The translations under genes and the position numbers were made by a program. DNA of 64,000 nucleotides from NCBI GenBank assembly GCA_917880885.1, contig OU862908.1, positions 56,007,819-56,071,818 on the forward strand, given 5' to 3'. The stretch is from Limnephilus marmoratus (Eukaryota > Arthropoda > Insecta > Trichoptera > Limnephilidae). This document shows, one piece after another, positions 11,050 through 21,118 of the stretch. Position 1 is the first letter of the stretch, and each line of letters opens with the position of its first letter. Below the pieces are notes generated by a model, which saw only the letters and a program-made list of their open reading frames with translations, was not told the origin of the DNA and made no database searches.

Positions 11050-12028
11050 TTATTTTATTTATTTATTTATTATTACATTTATTACATACAAGATATAACA
11101 ATATAAAAGGAAGCTTTGACTGTCCAACTAGGAAGGTTTCCCGTTTTAGGACAGTCAAATTGGCAGGTTGCGTGTACATAATTTCATATTAATGGATTCA
11201 ATAATAATTAACAATAATGGTACATATTGGGGAAGTTACTTAGATATTAGGTACAATATCAGATATAAGTTGTGTTATTCTAGGAATACATCAGTAATAA
11301 ACAATAAAATCCAGGTAGGTACATGTAAAATATAAAATAAAAAAAAATATAACATATAAATGTAAGAAAGAAAAATAAAAAAAGTATTTTTTTAGGAAAA
11401 TACAAATTAGCAGTAATAAACAATAAAATCCAGCTAGGTACATGTAAAGTATAAAATAAAAATATAATATATAAATGTAAGAAAGAAAAATAAAAAAATA
11501 TTTTTTAGGAAAATACAAAATACAAAATCGAAGAAATCAACTCAGACTACGTTTTTTAATATTTTTTCGGAATCTGTCCTACCTAAGTCTAATAACCATT
11601 TTGTAATTTTAGTACCGAAGGATGATAATTCACACAGTTTAAATTGAGAGGGGATTTTGTTGTATATTTTTGGTCCCAGGTATGAGAAAACTTTTTGATA
11701 AGCCGCAGTATTGCTTGTTGGAATAGAAAGGTCGTTTCTGCTCTTACTTCTGGTTTGATGATTATGATCGACTGTTATCGTTTTGTTTATATTTTTGTGG
11801 ACGCAGATTGTTATTTTTTTTTATGTAACACTGTCGAACATCAAGCACATTAAACTCCTTGAAGAGAGCGTCGCTCGAGTATCTGAAGGGTTTCTTCATA
11901 ATGACGCGTAGAATGGATTTCTGTGCCTTCAGTAGCGGGTATAATATTGTTAATCCTGTTCCACCCCATCCAATGCAACCGTAGGTTATGACGGAGTTAC
12001 AGAGCCCGTAGTATATTTTTTTAATGTC
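11050..12028 (-). mobile_element. 5'-truncated LINE 1 (about 980 bp)
   Basis: A minus-strand insertion bounded by the 9-bp duplication TTGATATAT. The 3' end (left) is TAAATAAATAAAT-rich. The 3' UTR is followed by the C-terminal part of a reverse transcriptase frame. The 3' UTR contains a tandem duplication of about 120 bp (11291-11410 and 11411-11520; both start CAGTAATAAACAATAAAATC). A second, shorter copy of the same family is at 40006-40390. Confidence 0.9.
11555..12028 (-). pseudogene. LINE reverse transcriptase C-terminus, broken
   Basis: On the minus strand the translation reads VITYGCIGWGG, then LLKAQKSILRVIMKKPFRY, then LFKEFNVLDVRQ. This is the familiar C-terminal pattern of insect jockey/CR1-type LINE reverse transcriptases (Y-G-x-x-x-W-GG, QK-x-x-LR, LF-K, NVL-x-x-x-Q). 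A run of nine A at about 11815-11823 shifts the frame. After the shift it continues as KVFSYLGPKIYNKIPSQFK and ends with a stop near 11556. The polymerase catalytic domain is absent because of 5' truncation. Dead copy; exact LINE clade not determined. Confidence 0.85.
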
Positions 12029-12037
12029 TTGATATAT
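12029..12037. repeat. Target-site duplication of the LINE, right copy
   Basis: TTGATATAT, identical to 11041-11049. Confidence 0.8.
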
Positions 12038-12334
12038 ATCTTGTATATATATTTACCCCTATAACATATTAATGTCATATTTATACTGCCTTAACTTGCC
12101 CACTCTCCGAAACAACGATTTCTCTCTATGAAAATCAGTACTTGGGTGATGTTGACATATTTAATACAAAATTGTCGAGTTTTGTGGATCTTGTAAAAAA
12201 CTAATTCCAACACTATTCCTAAACACATCTGTGTTTTTGTAAACTATCAAATCGCTGTATTTTTTGTATTTTTATGACTTGTGTGTATTTTTTATCTAAT
12301 TTTATTTTTATTATTTCGTTATTAGTTTCAAAAT

Positions 12335-12412
12335 TATCCGTCATGAATTAATTGTACCACCAAACGTGTAAAAGCCCTCTGGGCGTAAACTAAATAAATA
12401 AAATAAAAACGA
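12335..12412 (+). mobile_element. LINE 3' end (GTAAAAGCCCTCTGGGCGT tail)
   Basis: GTAAAAGCCCTCTGGGCG followed by TAAATAAATAAAATAAAA. The same tail motif follows the LINE frames at 16952-17306 and 18440-18614, so this is a very short or decayed LINE copy. The small hairpin GCCC...GGGC just before the tail may be the element's retrotransposition signal. Confidence 0.7.
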
Positions 12413-12595
12413 CTGCAGATTGCTAACGTACAAACCACAGTTCACGTCGACTAAATTAAGAACTCTTAGTTGATTTCAACTGTTGTTTGTTCGTTGGCGA
12501 TCTGCAGTCATGTTAGGTAACGACGACAAGTTACCGACATTATCGAAAAAACCTTTACCGATAGACCTGACTTTATTGGATTTCAGTTGACTTTA
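12413..12595. mobile_element. Foldback element family T, copy 1
   Basis: Contains the inverted pair GACTGCAGAT...ATCTGCAGTC and the shared block AACTGTTGTTTGTTCGTT. It then runs through ACGACAAGTTACCGACATT, as in 39351-39588 and 54781-54926. A palindromic non-autonomous element; one outer arm is lost here. Confidence 0.7.
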
Positions 12596-13124
12596 GTTGA
12601 TTTCAGTTGCCCTTTACCGCTATTATTTTTAACTTTAAACACGATTTTGAAGTCATCTGGCGGCTCTCTGGGAATTATTTTGTTTATACTAACAAAGTAG
12701 GCCTTTTAGAATTTCCAAAACTTTGTAGAACAACAGTGTGTTGAATAAATTTGTTTCTAAAATCCACTCAGCGATTGGAAGCTTTGATCGGCCGAGTGGG
12801 TAGGTTGTTTTATAAATAATTCAGGCCAGTGACCACATGTCACCAACTTTGAAAGTTTTGAATCATTTTCCCTAAACGAATTAGAGGTTCGCTGTCTGAA
12901 CCCGAGTAAGCTACTTTACTTTCATATTGATTTTCTCATTGGCTTGCTGTGACCCTTTTCCGATTTTCGCATTTTTGGGGATCAATTTTTTTTCTCTTTA
13001 TTTGGCAAAGTATTTGACAAATTTCAACTATTGGTATACTAACTAGGCAGTTTATTTATCTTACCCTTTCAGATTGTTGGCGACTCTAAATAGTTGAAAA
13101 TAGATTTTTTAACATATTTTTCGG
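12596..13124. other. No gene seen
   Basis: AT-rich spacer without supported features. Confidence 0.5.
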
Positions 13125-13590
13125 GTGTGTTAAAACTCTTCAGGCCTCGGCCTTATTATTTCAGAGGGCCAAAATACTTCCGCCTTACAATAAAATCCAA
13201 ACAAATGGAATATTTCTTAACGTATCCGAAAACTAAAAACTGTTATAGAGAGCACATAAAATAATAAGCTTTCAAATTTTATAAATCGAAATAAACATAT
13301 AGTTTTTTAAATATAAAAAAAATTGTACGCAAACATAAAAAAGTTTTAAAAATGACTCACTTTACGTTTTTTCCAACTAAAATTACTGATATCGAAAAAA
13401 AGTAAAAACACTTTAATATTTTATTAGACAAATATATTATAAACCTTATCGTCACCTCACTTTTTTGTCGTTCCATGTAAAAATAATCCATAAAAAATCC
13501 TCTTTTTTCAGTTCCATAAATTTATTTCACAATGAGATTCGCAACTTTGGTTTCACAATTACTTCTTCACAAGTACATTTTACTTCTTTT
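13125..13590 (+). mobile_element. Element G, copy 1, left part
   Basis: Shares an ordered series of blocks with 23165-23520, 35040-35595 (reverse), 53640-54040 (reverse) and 63250-63800. The blocks are an AATATTTC(C)GC...CAATAAAATC segment, GGAATATTTCT(T)AACG.ATCCG, ACGTTTTTTC(T)AACTAAAAT, TTTTATTAGACAAAT and TCATGTAAAAATAAT. No terminal inverted repeats or coding frame are seen; it may be a LINE- or Helitron-type non-autonomous repeat. It breaks off at TACATTTTACTTCTTTT. Confidence 0.8.
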
Positions 13591-15594
13591 TAAACGACTT
13601 CGAAAAGGAGGAGGTTCTCAATTCGACTGTATTTAAAAAAAAAAAAAAATATTTTTGTTACCTTAGAACTTTCGACTGGGTGAACCGATATTGATGATTC
13701 TTTTTTTATTTGAAAGCTGGTGCTTCCCGTGTGGTCCCATTTGAATTTGGTCTAGTTCTGATAATGGCATCCATGAGAAAATCAAATAAGTCTTAAATTT
13801 GCATCAAGTATTGTAACGAATTAGGCTCGTATTAAATATTACCTGGCGGCAGAGCAGAGATCCAAACTCGGGATAGTGGGCCAAGTAATTCTCCATCAAG
13901 TAGGTAGGGATTCAGTTAAATCAAAGAATATTGACTTTTAAACAATAATGTATTGAACACAAAAACAACACGGAAGTGTACAAACTTCCCATCAGGTTAT
14001 CAAAGGAAAACAAATAAAAAACATACGTACCAGATGGACTCGCTAAACTATCTATCTAACTAAACAATGCCGTGATGATGTCCCTTGAAGAGGTGCGCGC
14101 CAGGATGAAAGCCAGCCTAGGGCTTTCCATGAGGATGGATTGGTTAGGGCCAAATCTAGGCGACCAGCCCACCAGGATGGGGTTGTCTCTCGTTCAGTCC
14201 CGAGTCCAGAAGGATGCCTGCACAGGGCCGGAGGAATCCGGCAGGCGCCAGCCATGAAAAAGCCAGGTCTCCCACAATGTGATCGGAAAGGTGGACTCGG
14301 CGCAATCTCGATTCTCAAAATATTTGTCACGGCCGATTATGTATTATCGGATTAATGATCTAGGCCGTCAATGGCCTCAAAGCGAGCGCGGATTGCAGAA
14401 AATCGTTACGATTTTAAATTCAAATATCTTTAATCCGGCCATCACCAGGATGCGTGTTGGATACACTCGTGGCTCAAAGGTTCGCTGTTCCCGTAATACA
14501 TTTTCCTTAAAAGGAATCTTAAACGAAACTGGGTTCACTATATGGAAATTATGAATTTTAAAATATCGATCAACATCGCTCATTTTATTATTTAAAGTTT
14601 AAATACGGCACAGTGACATTCCGGCCATGTCTCTCACAATGTCATCCATTAATAATATACTTACACGAGCCTCGCGTGTTACGAAAAAATCACCCGCGAT
14701 CGGTTAGGTTTTAATTTACTTCGATTCTCATGGTTTAAACTCAAAATTAAACACCTTTATAGTGAGTAACTAATTCACGACCAGCTCGCCCAAAAGCTGC
14801 TCGCGAGGAAGTCACCATAAACAAAAACTGCTCTTATTTTTTTTTCAAAAATTACCAGTGTCCAAAAAACACCATAGACAAAATAAACACCTAAGCAAGA
14901 ACTGCATTAGTTACATAATTATTTATGTGACAGTATGTGGGCGACAAATGGCCGAATAACTCAATATCACGCCAACCGATTTCGATGATTCTTTTTTTTA
15001 TTGGAAAGGATGTACTTCAAGGGTAGTTTGATGAGAGTTTGGTTAGGTTCTGATTATGGGATCCATGACAAAGTAACGGAACACTCCAATTCTTAAGAGC
15101 AAATTAACGATACTCGGCCGAATCCTAATCGAATTAGTTAGTGTACTTCAGATTCACTAAAAATCAAAAAATAAACAAAGATTTTAACAAAACAAAAAAA
15201 CGACTTCAAAAAATGCACTAAAAAGTAAAAAAATAATTTCGTATTCTTCTACAACTTAATAATCAACTTACTTTTTCTACTCGTCAATATGTAGGTACGA
15301 TTGTTATTTTTGGAGTCGGTGTACTACTAAGGTACTCCCCTCCCGCCGCGGCCCGCTCTCATCTCTCACCTCGTCAAGTCGCGCATGCGACAAAAGCACA
15401 TCTCACCTTTAACTATGTATGTAGTCACAAACCTACATTGGCTGACACCGACTCCAAAAATAATAATCGTACCTACATATTGATGAGTAGAAAAAGTAAG
15501 TTGATTATTAAGTTGTAGACGAATACGAAATTATTTTTTTACTTTTTAGTGCATTTTTTGAAGTCGTTTTTTTGTTTTGTTAAAATCTTTGTTT
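13591..15594. mobile_element. 2-kb insertion inside element G (AACGACTTC block)
   Basis: Starts AAACGACTTCGAAAAGGAGG, a sequence I recall as widespread in moth genomes, and ends in an inverted repeat of the same AACGACTTC phrase. Element G stops at its left edge and resumes with TGTGGTTAGTTTTTG at its right edge, so the segment is an insertion. It holds two related blocks (13665-13800 and 14960-15110) around GATGATTCTTTTTTT...ATCCATGA, so it is itself composite. The frames 14052-14583 inside it have no recognisable domain. Confidence 0.7.
15173..15594. repeat. Long hairpin: 150-bp arms, 122-bp GC-rich loop
   Basis: Arms 15173-15322 and 15445-15594 pair with about three mismatches. The loop is GC-rich (CCGCCGCGGCCCGC) in contrast to AT-rich arms. 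It forms the right end of the 2-kb insertion. Confidence 0.9.
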
Positions 15595-15612
15595 ATGTGG
15601 TTAGTTTTTGTA
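15595..15612 (+). mobile_element. Element G, copy 1, middle fragment
   Basis: TGTGGTTAGTTTTTGTA continues the G sequence (compare 23935-23950, TGTGGTTAATTTTTATA) between two insertions. Only 18 bp, but exactly at the expected position. Confidence 0.6.
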
Positions 15613-15893
15613 TCATCATCATTACGTAATATAAAATGAAGTCGCTCAAAATGTATGTGCGCGTAGATTTTTTAAACTACGCAACGGATTTTCATGCGGT
15701 TTTCACTAATAGATAGAGTGATTCAAGAGGAAGGTTTATATGTATAATAAATGCTTATTATAGTAGAGAAAAGCCGAGAAATTCAAATATTCAATTCAGG
15801 CAGCAGCGGGCAGCGGGTGGTGTAGATTTTATAAAGGTTGGGTAATGGCGTTGTGTTTCATTAGCCACAGCAACGTGTGGCCGGGTCTGCTAG
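15613..15893 (+). mobile_element. Helitron-like non-autonomous element (281 bp)
   Basis: Begins TC, ends CTAG, and sits between A and T, with G sequence resuming as TTTGAATATGAAGCGTGG. A hairpin GCCACA-GCAACG-TGTGGC lies 10 nt before the CTAG end. These are the defining end features of Helitrons (5' TC, 3' hairpin then CTRR, A^T target, no duplication). No Rep/helicase frame is present. Confidence 0.75.
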
Positions 15894-16015
15894 TTTGAAT
15901 ATGAAGCGTGGTCTTTTTTCTTTCTAACACCGTTTGTATTATATTTCTCACTATGTTAGTAAGGCAGATACAACCATTTCTATGAGATCTATATGAGGTG
16001 GCCCCTATAGATGCC
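15894..16015 (+). mobile_element. Element G, copy 1, right part
   Basis: TTTGAATATGAAGCGTGG, then TAACACCGTTT, then ATATTTCTC and ATTTCTATGA follow in the same order as in 23950-24060 and 63650-63745. Confidence 0.8.
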
Positions 16016-16835
16016 AAATTAGAACTTTCTGTTTCGAAAATCTAAACTCTGTCCGTCATTGGTTCTCCGTAGCAGCCTCCGAGCTTCTCTCGCGTGGATC
16101 GAATATCTATTGCCTGTTTGTTTTTCGTGTGAAGAGTTATCCCTCCCTGCTATTTGGAATCTGCGTTCATACGCCATTACGGATTTTTATTTTCCCTTCG
16201 ACTTCTTCAAAAGGAGTCTCAAGTTCACTCAAGCAAAGGGCGTTTTTTTCTATCGAGATTTTATGCTAGCTGGAAAATTGTGGAAGAAAAATATTATGCT
16301 GAAAAATATTGTCATAACAGAGCGTGAAACGCTTTGCTCTTTGTGCAATTTGAGTCGGCTGTTTTAAAAATGTCCACGCTACGACACATTAATTATTTTA
16401 ATGCATTTGTTATTGAAATAGAGGTTCGCTGAAAAACTTTTGCATTTTTAATACATAATTAACCTTATACAAATCGCAAGTGCTCCCCACCGAATCGGCA
16501 TTGAATTTAAAAGCCATCTCTGGTCTGGAGCCACAAAATTCCTGAAAAAACCTGTTTTTTCCAGGAATCTTTAGAGCATGGGCGTTGGGTCGGAATGCTG
16601 TCCTTGTTCTACCAGTATTTCAATGAAAGATGCTCCGAGGAACTAGTGTCATTGATTCCTTCGGCACCGTCGGGAAACACAGCAAACGCGCTCCCAACAT
16701 TTGTATACAGTTGATATTTGTCACACGAGAAGGGCTCGTTTCTACCCCTCGTTCTTGAGTTAAACAGCTCGATTGTGTGGAACGATTTGCCGACCTCCGT
16801 GTTTCCACAACATGGGTTTCTCAAAACCCCGGTTC
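16016..16835. other. No gene seen
   Basis: Frames 16059-16367 (plus) and 16609-16824 (minus, two overlapping) show no recognisable domains. Confidence 0.45.
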
Positions 16836-16837
16836 AC

Positions 16838-16935
16838 TCCTTCCTTTCCTCAAATAGGCCTTCCACACAGCATCCCCAAAGATGAGGTTGGCCCTGAAGG
16901 AAAGTATTTTCCTCAGGGCCTTCGCTGTGGAGTTA
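16838..16935 (+). mobile_element. Family A retroposon, copy 3 (3' end only)
   Basis: 5'-truncated copy that keeps CACACAGCATCCCCAAAGATGA, the hairpin GGCCCTGA...CTCAGGGCC and GTGGAGTTAATGTAAAC. Truncation at the 5' side with the 3' hairpin retained is the usual pattern of reverse-transcribed elements. Confidence 0.8.
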
Positions 16936-16951
16936 ATGTAAACAAATTTTA

Positions 16952-17306
16952 AAATGGGTATTCCAGCAATTATGTTGAACTACAATACTATTTTGAATGA
17001 TATGAATATGCTCAAACTGTCAGACAGAAGAACTTTCACTGACTTGGTATTTCTGTATAAAATTCTAAATGATTTAATTGACATTCCGGTATTGCTCGAA
17101 TTGATAAGCTTCCGGATTCCACTACGTAATACTAGAAGTCAGGATTTATTTCAGTGCAGTAATTCTGGAACTATCTACCATATGTATTCCTCTTTGCCCA
17201 GAATACTAATGGAGGGAAACAATTATACCAAGTCAGTGGACATCTTCAATTTATATTTAAACAAATATAAAATATTGTTACGAAGGCAGTTCAGTTATGT
17301 ACAATA
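16952..17306 (+). pseudogene. LINE 2 reverse transcriptase C-terminal fragment
   Basis: An open frame of about 117 codons reads LSDRRTFTDLVFLYKILNDL, then LRNTRSQDLF, then a stop. In insect jockey/CR1-like LINEs this region follows the polymerase domain: a 'LxDRRxxxDLxFLYKILNxLID' helix region, then 'RxTRxxxLF', then 'DIFxxSLxxFK'. The matching DIFNLYLNKYK is here near residue 98. The frame is uninterrupted, so the copy is not very old, but it lacks the endonuclease and polymerase. The 3' UTR follows with GTAAAAGCCCCGAAAAAGGG and TAAATAAATAAA. Confidence 0.85.
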
Positions 17307-17380
17307 AATACTGTGTATTTCTTACTATTCATATGTAAAAGCCCCGAAAAAGGGCGTTAATAAATAAATAAACAAATAAT
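17307..17380 (+). mobile_element. LINE 2 3' UTR and tail
   Basis: GTAAAAGCCCCGAAAAAGGGCG followed by TTAATAAATAAATAAACAAA closes the LINE copy. Confidence 0.8.
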
Positions 17381-17504
17381 GTTTGTTGACGTTAGTGGAG
17401 TGGTTTAATGATCGTGAACTCTGACCATACTAATTATTATTTATAGAGCACACTAAAAATATCATTGCTTTTTTAGTACACCTCCTACCCCTAGGAATAA
17501 TCTA

Positions 17505-17616
17505 TTTTAGTTATGCCTGAAGAGGAAGGAAAATATCAGTATTTCGAGACACCATTATATTATTAAAACGTTTCGAAATATTAACGTTTTGCTTCCTCTT
17601 TAGGCATAATTGAAAT
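17505..17616. repeat. Hairpin with hammerhead-core-like motifs, type 2
   Basis: TTATGCCTGAAGAGGAAG on the left pairs with CTTCCTCTTTAGGCATAA on the right. The left arm reads CCTGAAGAGGAAG (the CUGANGA box followed by a stem side). The right arm read in reverse ends ATTTCGAAACG, the GAAAC box. Resembles the head-to-head hammerhead motifs of Penelope-like elements; decayed. Confidence 0.65.
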
Positions 17617-18435
17617 GGATAAACTCGATTATTTCCAGTACATACATGATTCACCACATAAATCACATTACAAACAATAGTATGAAATCATTAGGATTTT
17701 AAACGAGAGTCATTATAAACTCTTATTCACTTCCTGCCATGAAAATTTTATTTGTCTTATTAGTTCGTAGCTAATTAGACTAAAATTCCGTCATTTAGTC
17801 TCCTTACCATTTTAAAAATTAGCAAATTAAAAATATCGAAAAAAATTCAGCAAAAGTTTCTACGATTTATTAATTTCAAGTTAAATATCTCCTTGGAAAA
17901 TATTAACTACATTTTTTTATTAAATACCTTAAAATACATTCACTTGAGGATCGGCGAAGGATATGAAAACTATGTGATGCGTGATTTTATGTGGCTGTGG
18001 ATATCGAAGGATCTTGAATGTTGTGAAATGTGTGTGAAAGACCTCTGCGCAAGTAAAAAGAATGCACGTAAAGGAATAGGAGAAAAAAGGACTTACTGGG
18101 GACACTTGTGACACTCTCTGCTATCTCGGCTGGTTTTATCATGCACTTGTATGACTATATTAGTCGCGGTATTTTACTTGCAGTACGCAGGATTAGGTTT
18201 GCGGATGCTGTAAACGGTACGCAGAATATAGGTGTTTATGCGGAGAAGGTCGATTAATGACTGATGTGCGTAATACAAGATGACAGGTATATAGGGATGG
18301 ATAGGAAGGAACATATGACAATATTAACTACAAGCACAGGGTCTATGGTGTATATATGAATGAGAGTAAGTGTAGCTATGTATTGTGTAAATGCCCAACC
18401 ATTATGTTTTTTTTTTTATTGTAAATTCGGAGTTG
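17617..18435. other. No gene seen
   Basis: AT-rich, with a 72-codon plus frame (17893-18111) lacking recognisable motifs. Confidence 0.45.
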
Positions 18436-18439
18436 GCTG

Positions 18440-18614
18440 TTGCGAACTCTTGAGTGTAGTCAATTTAAGAGTAGGTACATCTACTCGACTCACTAAGCAT
18501 AAGGATCTCTTTCAGTATCACCATTCACAAACAAATTATGTAGCAAACTCGTCAATTCCTTGCTTACATGGGGAGTTTAGCAAACATATTTACAAATGGT
18601 ATCGACTTTATTAA
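18440..18614 (+). pseudogene. LINE 3 reverse transcriptase C-terminal fragment
   Basis: The frame contains CELLSVVNLRVGTSTRLT, then KDLFQ, then TNYVANSSIPCL, then a stop. This is the 'PELLxxINFxVPxRxTRxxxLFxxxxxxTNYxxNSPIPR' C-terminal region of jockey/CR1-like LINEs. It is a relative of LINE 2 at 16952 but more diverged. The helix region before it is not in frame, so the copy is 5'-truncated or damaged. Its 3' UTR runs to about 18985 and holds a hairpin MITE. Confidence 0.75.
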
Positions 18615-18985
18615 TGTAACAATTTCGATGTTTAAAACGTGCTTAAACATTTTTTTATTCAACATGTTATTTTAGATAATTTCAATTTATTTTTCTTTTT
18701 AATTTAACCAATTGTAAACCACTGTAAAGTAACAAATTATTTTATGCAACCTATTGTTTATTACTGAGGGGGCCGTCACACTTAGCTATAAAAGCGCCAG
18801 CGTTATATGGCTTGGCGTATTTCGGCGTATCGCTCGCCGTACATTCCCAATGGGAATATAATATATCGCCATATTATGGCGAGTGATTCTGTACGACACT
18901 TAACTCCTGTGTAAAAAATGTAAATATTATAAACCTAATGTAAAAGCCCCATGGGCGTTTAAAAGAGTAAATAAATAAAATAATG
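18615..18985 (+). mobile_element. LINE 3 3' UTR and tail
   Basis: Ends GTAAAAGCCCCATGGGCG then AAATAAATAAAATAA, matching the tails at 12335 and 17330. The stretch 18768-18903 is an inserted hairpin element. Confidence 0.7.
18768..18903. mobile_element. Hairpin MITE inside the LINE 3 3' UTR
   Basis: Contains GGCGTATTTCGGCGTATC followed by GCTCGCCGTACATTC and CCCAATGGGAATA. It matches 8576-8717 in reverse order of arms. Nested insertion into a LINE tail, so it is younger than the LINE. Confidence 0.65.
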
Positions 18986-19485
18986 TTTCGGAAACAACTG
19001 TCTCGATTAGGCCTATTCTTGTCTTTGTATTATTTATTCGATAAACTTTCCGCAATCATAAATTAATGTCTGTTGAGGCCTGCCATTTACAGATGAATAG
19101 GCATAACAGATCGGCAAGTCGTTACTACGGGAAAAAATTACTGGGTTATATTCCTTATTTAGTTTTAAAGGTGATTGTTATTTACTTGGCAATTAAAGAC
19201 ACGTAAGTTACCCATACTGTGGTCTCGTCGTAAAGAAGGGTCATGAAAATGTCATTTATCCATCACAAATAACATCGTTAACCTGCTAATAATGACTACA
19301 ACATCGCAATTTGTAGTATGTAAACTACGCTTCGTGCAGTATAATAGGAGACTACGCGGGTCGTGGCATCGTTTGTATTTAAATAACTTATTTGTGTTCA
19401 ATAATTAAATAATAATAATAAATTTTGTTGGAATAACATTCGAAAAATATGAAAAATTAGTTCATGAATTACTGAATTTGAAATA
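18986..19485. other. No gene seen
   Basis: AT-rich spacer. Confidence 0.5.
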
Positions 19486-19488
19486 TAA

Positions 19489-20105
19489 AGCAGGGTACTC
19501 ACCTAACCGTGTAACCTGTAACGTATCTGATACTGTACCAAGTGAGTACGTAGGCACGAGTCTACTGCGAGCCGCTCGCGCGTGGAGCGCAGTGTGCTCG
19601 CAGTGACCCGCCGACGGCGGTTTCACTGCGAGCACAAAGGCGGCTCGCAGCGTGCTTGTGGACGGCGACACAGCCGCTTGTGTAGTGAGTACGAAGGCGC
19701 GAGCTTCAAACGAACGTTTTCATCATGGAGTGGACAGATGAAAAAGTGTTAAATTTAATTGAACTTTATCGAAATGCTCCGGTATTGTGGGACCCTAAAG
19801 ATAATAATAATTATTAAAAAAATCTAAAAGTGGATGCTTGGGAAAATATTGGACAAGCCATGGGTACGTCGGGCGAAAACTGTAAAAATAAGATGATCAC
19901 CGTATTGTATTGCTACAGGAGAGAGAAAATGAAAATAAAAGAAGCCACCATTTGAGACATGTCGTCGGCGTGATATCGTCACGAGCACTGCGGATCCGGG
20001 AGGTCGTAGCTGGATACGCGGTTACCGTGGACGAGCCGTACCCACTTGCAGATTGATAACAGTATCAGATACATCACATGCTACACTCTAGGTGAGTACC
20101 CTGCT
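19489..20105 (+). mobile_element. Harbinger-like element with TAA target duplication (617 bp)
   Basis: Terminal inverted repeats AGCAGGGTACTCACCTA are perfect over 17 bp and continue less perfectly to TATCTGATACTGT. TAA stands at 19486-19488 and 20106-20108. A 3-bp TWA duplication is the hallmark of PIF/Harbinger transposons. The interior has a GC-rich palindromic leader (CTGCGAGCCGC...GCGGCTCGCAG and GTGCTCGCAGTG...CACTGCGAGCAC) followed by a broken MADF-like frame. No DDE transposase is present. Confidence 0.85.
19725..19955 (+). pseudogene. MADF/Myb-like protein N-terminus, broken
   Basis: From ATG 19725 the frame reads MEWTDEKVLNLIELYRNAPV, LWDP, then an in-frame TAA at 19815-19817. The same frame continues DAWENIGQAMG, then CKNKMITVLYCYRREKMK, and stops at 19953-19955. 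The order W-(T/S)-x-E-x-x-x-x-(L/F)-I-x-x-(Y)-(R), then LWDP, then DAWxxI, then CKxKxxxLxxxxRRExxK is that of MADF (Adf-1-type) DNA-binding domains. Harbinger elements encode a Myb-like DNA-binding protein beside the transposase, and that protein often has this form. The domain is nearly whole (about 75 residues). Restoring activity is not implied; the copy has a stop and no downstream domain. Confidence 0.75.
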
Positions 20106-20137
20106 TAAGATCGGCAAAAATTATGTAAAATGAATAG

Positions 20138-20199
20138 GTTCCAATGGCCGAGTTGGTTAAGGCGCTCAGTCCCTGTAAGACGAGAGATCTTGGGTTACC
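20138..20199 (+). mobile_element. tRNA-derived SINE head, truncated
   Basis: TGGCCGAGTTGGTTAAGGCG is a perfect tRNA-type box A. The anticodon-arm-like part and GAGATCTTGGGTT follow, but box B is cut off and AT-rich DNA begins. No acceptor stem can form. A SINE head or tRNA pseudogene (Leu/Ser-like D arm). Confidence 0.65.
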
Positions 20200-20880
20200 T
20201 TATTATTTTTTTGTGTCTTGTTCTGTTTCATATTTCGTTTAGATTTATTAGTATGTATTATCTTCTTATATAAAATAATAAATAATTTTTATTATTGTTT
20301 CGCGTGATAATACTTAAAACAATAAATACTTTTATCTGTACAGTGATTTTACTTTACAATGGTAATAAATATATTTTATATTGTTTAAAACGTAATAATA
20401 ATACTTGTCTAATTTTTTCGAGCAATTGCAAATATCTCAAAACAATACTAATACATATAACGTATAATAACAATATTCCGTACTAATACATATAACGCAT
20501 GAAAAAACTCGCATGAACATATTATATTACGCATACCTATTAATTAATACTATTTTATGATAGATGGCAGCACTTCCGTTTGTATCTATTTGTAAATAGC
20601 GTGTGTACGCAGACGCAAGGGTAATAATACTGTTTGATATTGTATATAAAACTACAACCAACCAGCCCATTAATAATAATAAATTTTGATGACTTGTTTA
20701 GCGCCGTTTTTGTGAAAAATCATCTCAAGGGCGCTATACAAACTTATAATACATTTCTACAATCTTACTTCTGAAAACTACAAACCAGGCAAACAATTAT
20801 AACAACTTATAGCTAAAAATTGCATCCACCGGTTCATTCATCACCGAGTCGAAATGTACATTATATGTACATTGATTTGA
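20200..20880. other. No gene seen
   Basis: AT-rich; repeated CTAATACATATAACG at about 20447 and 20483. Confidence 0.5.
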
Positions 20881-20883
20881 CCA

Positions 20884-20972
20884 TTTTTTTACATTAACTC
20901 CACACGGGAGGCTCTGAGGAAAATAATTTCCCTCAGGGCCTATGTCATCTTTGAAGATGCTGTGTGGTGGGT
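20884..20972 (-). mobile_element. Family A retroposon, copy 4 (3' end only)
   Basis: TTTTTTTACATTAACTCCACAC, then the hairpin (GAGGAAAATAATTTCCCTC inside it) and TATGTCATCTTTGAAGATGCTG. 5'-truncated after about 90 bp. Confidence 0.8.
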
Positions 20973-21118
20973 GTGAATGAACGCGATGCTGTGTAAAAAT
21001 CTACTCTACAGGCAGAAAATATACAGGACCATACTTACCTGGGAGGTCACTTGAGATTAACACTGTTATTGTTTATTTATATAAATTTAGGTACGGTTCG
21101 CACGCAGATGACATAATA

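Noticed and set aside
20138..20199. tRNA gene (Leu/Ser-like D arm)
   Set aside because: Box B and the acceptor 3' strand are missing. Same verdict for 42246-42313 and 47640-47715, where the ends do not pair.
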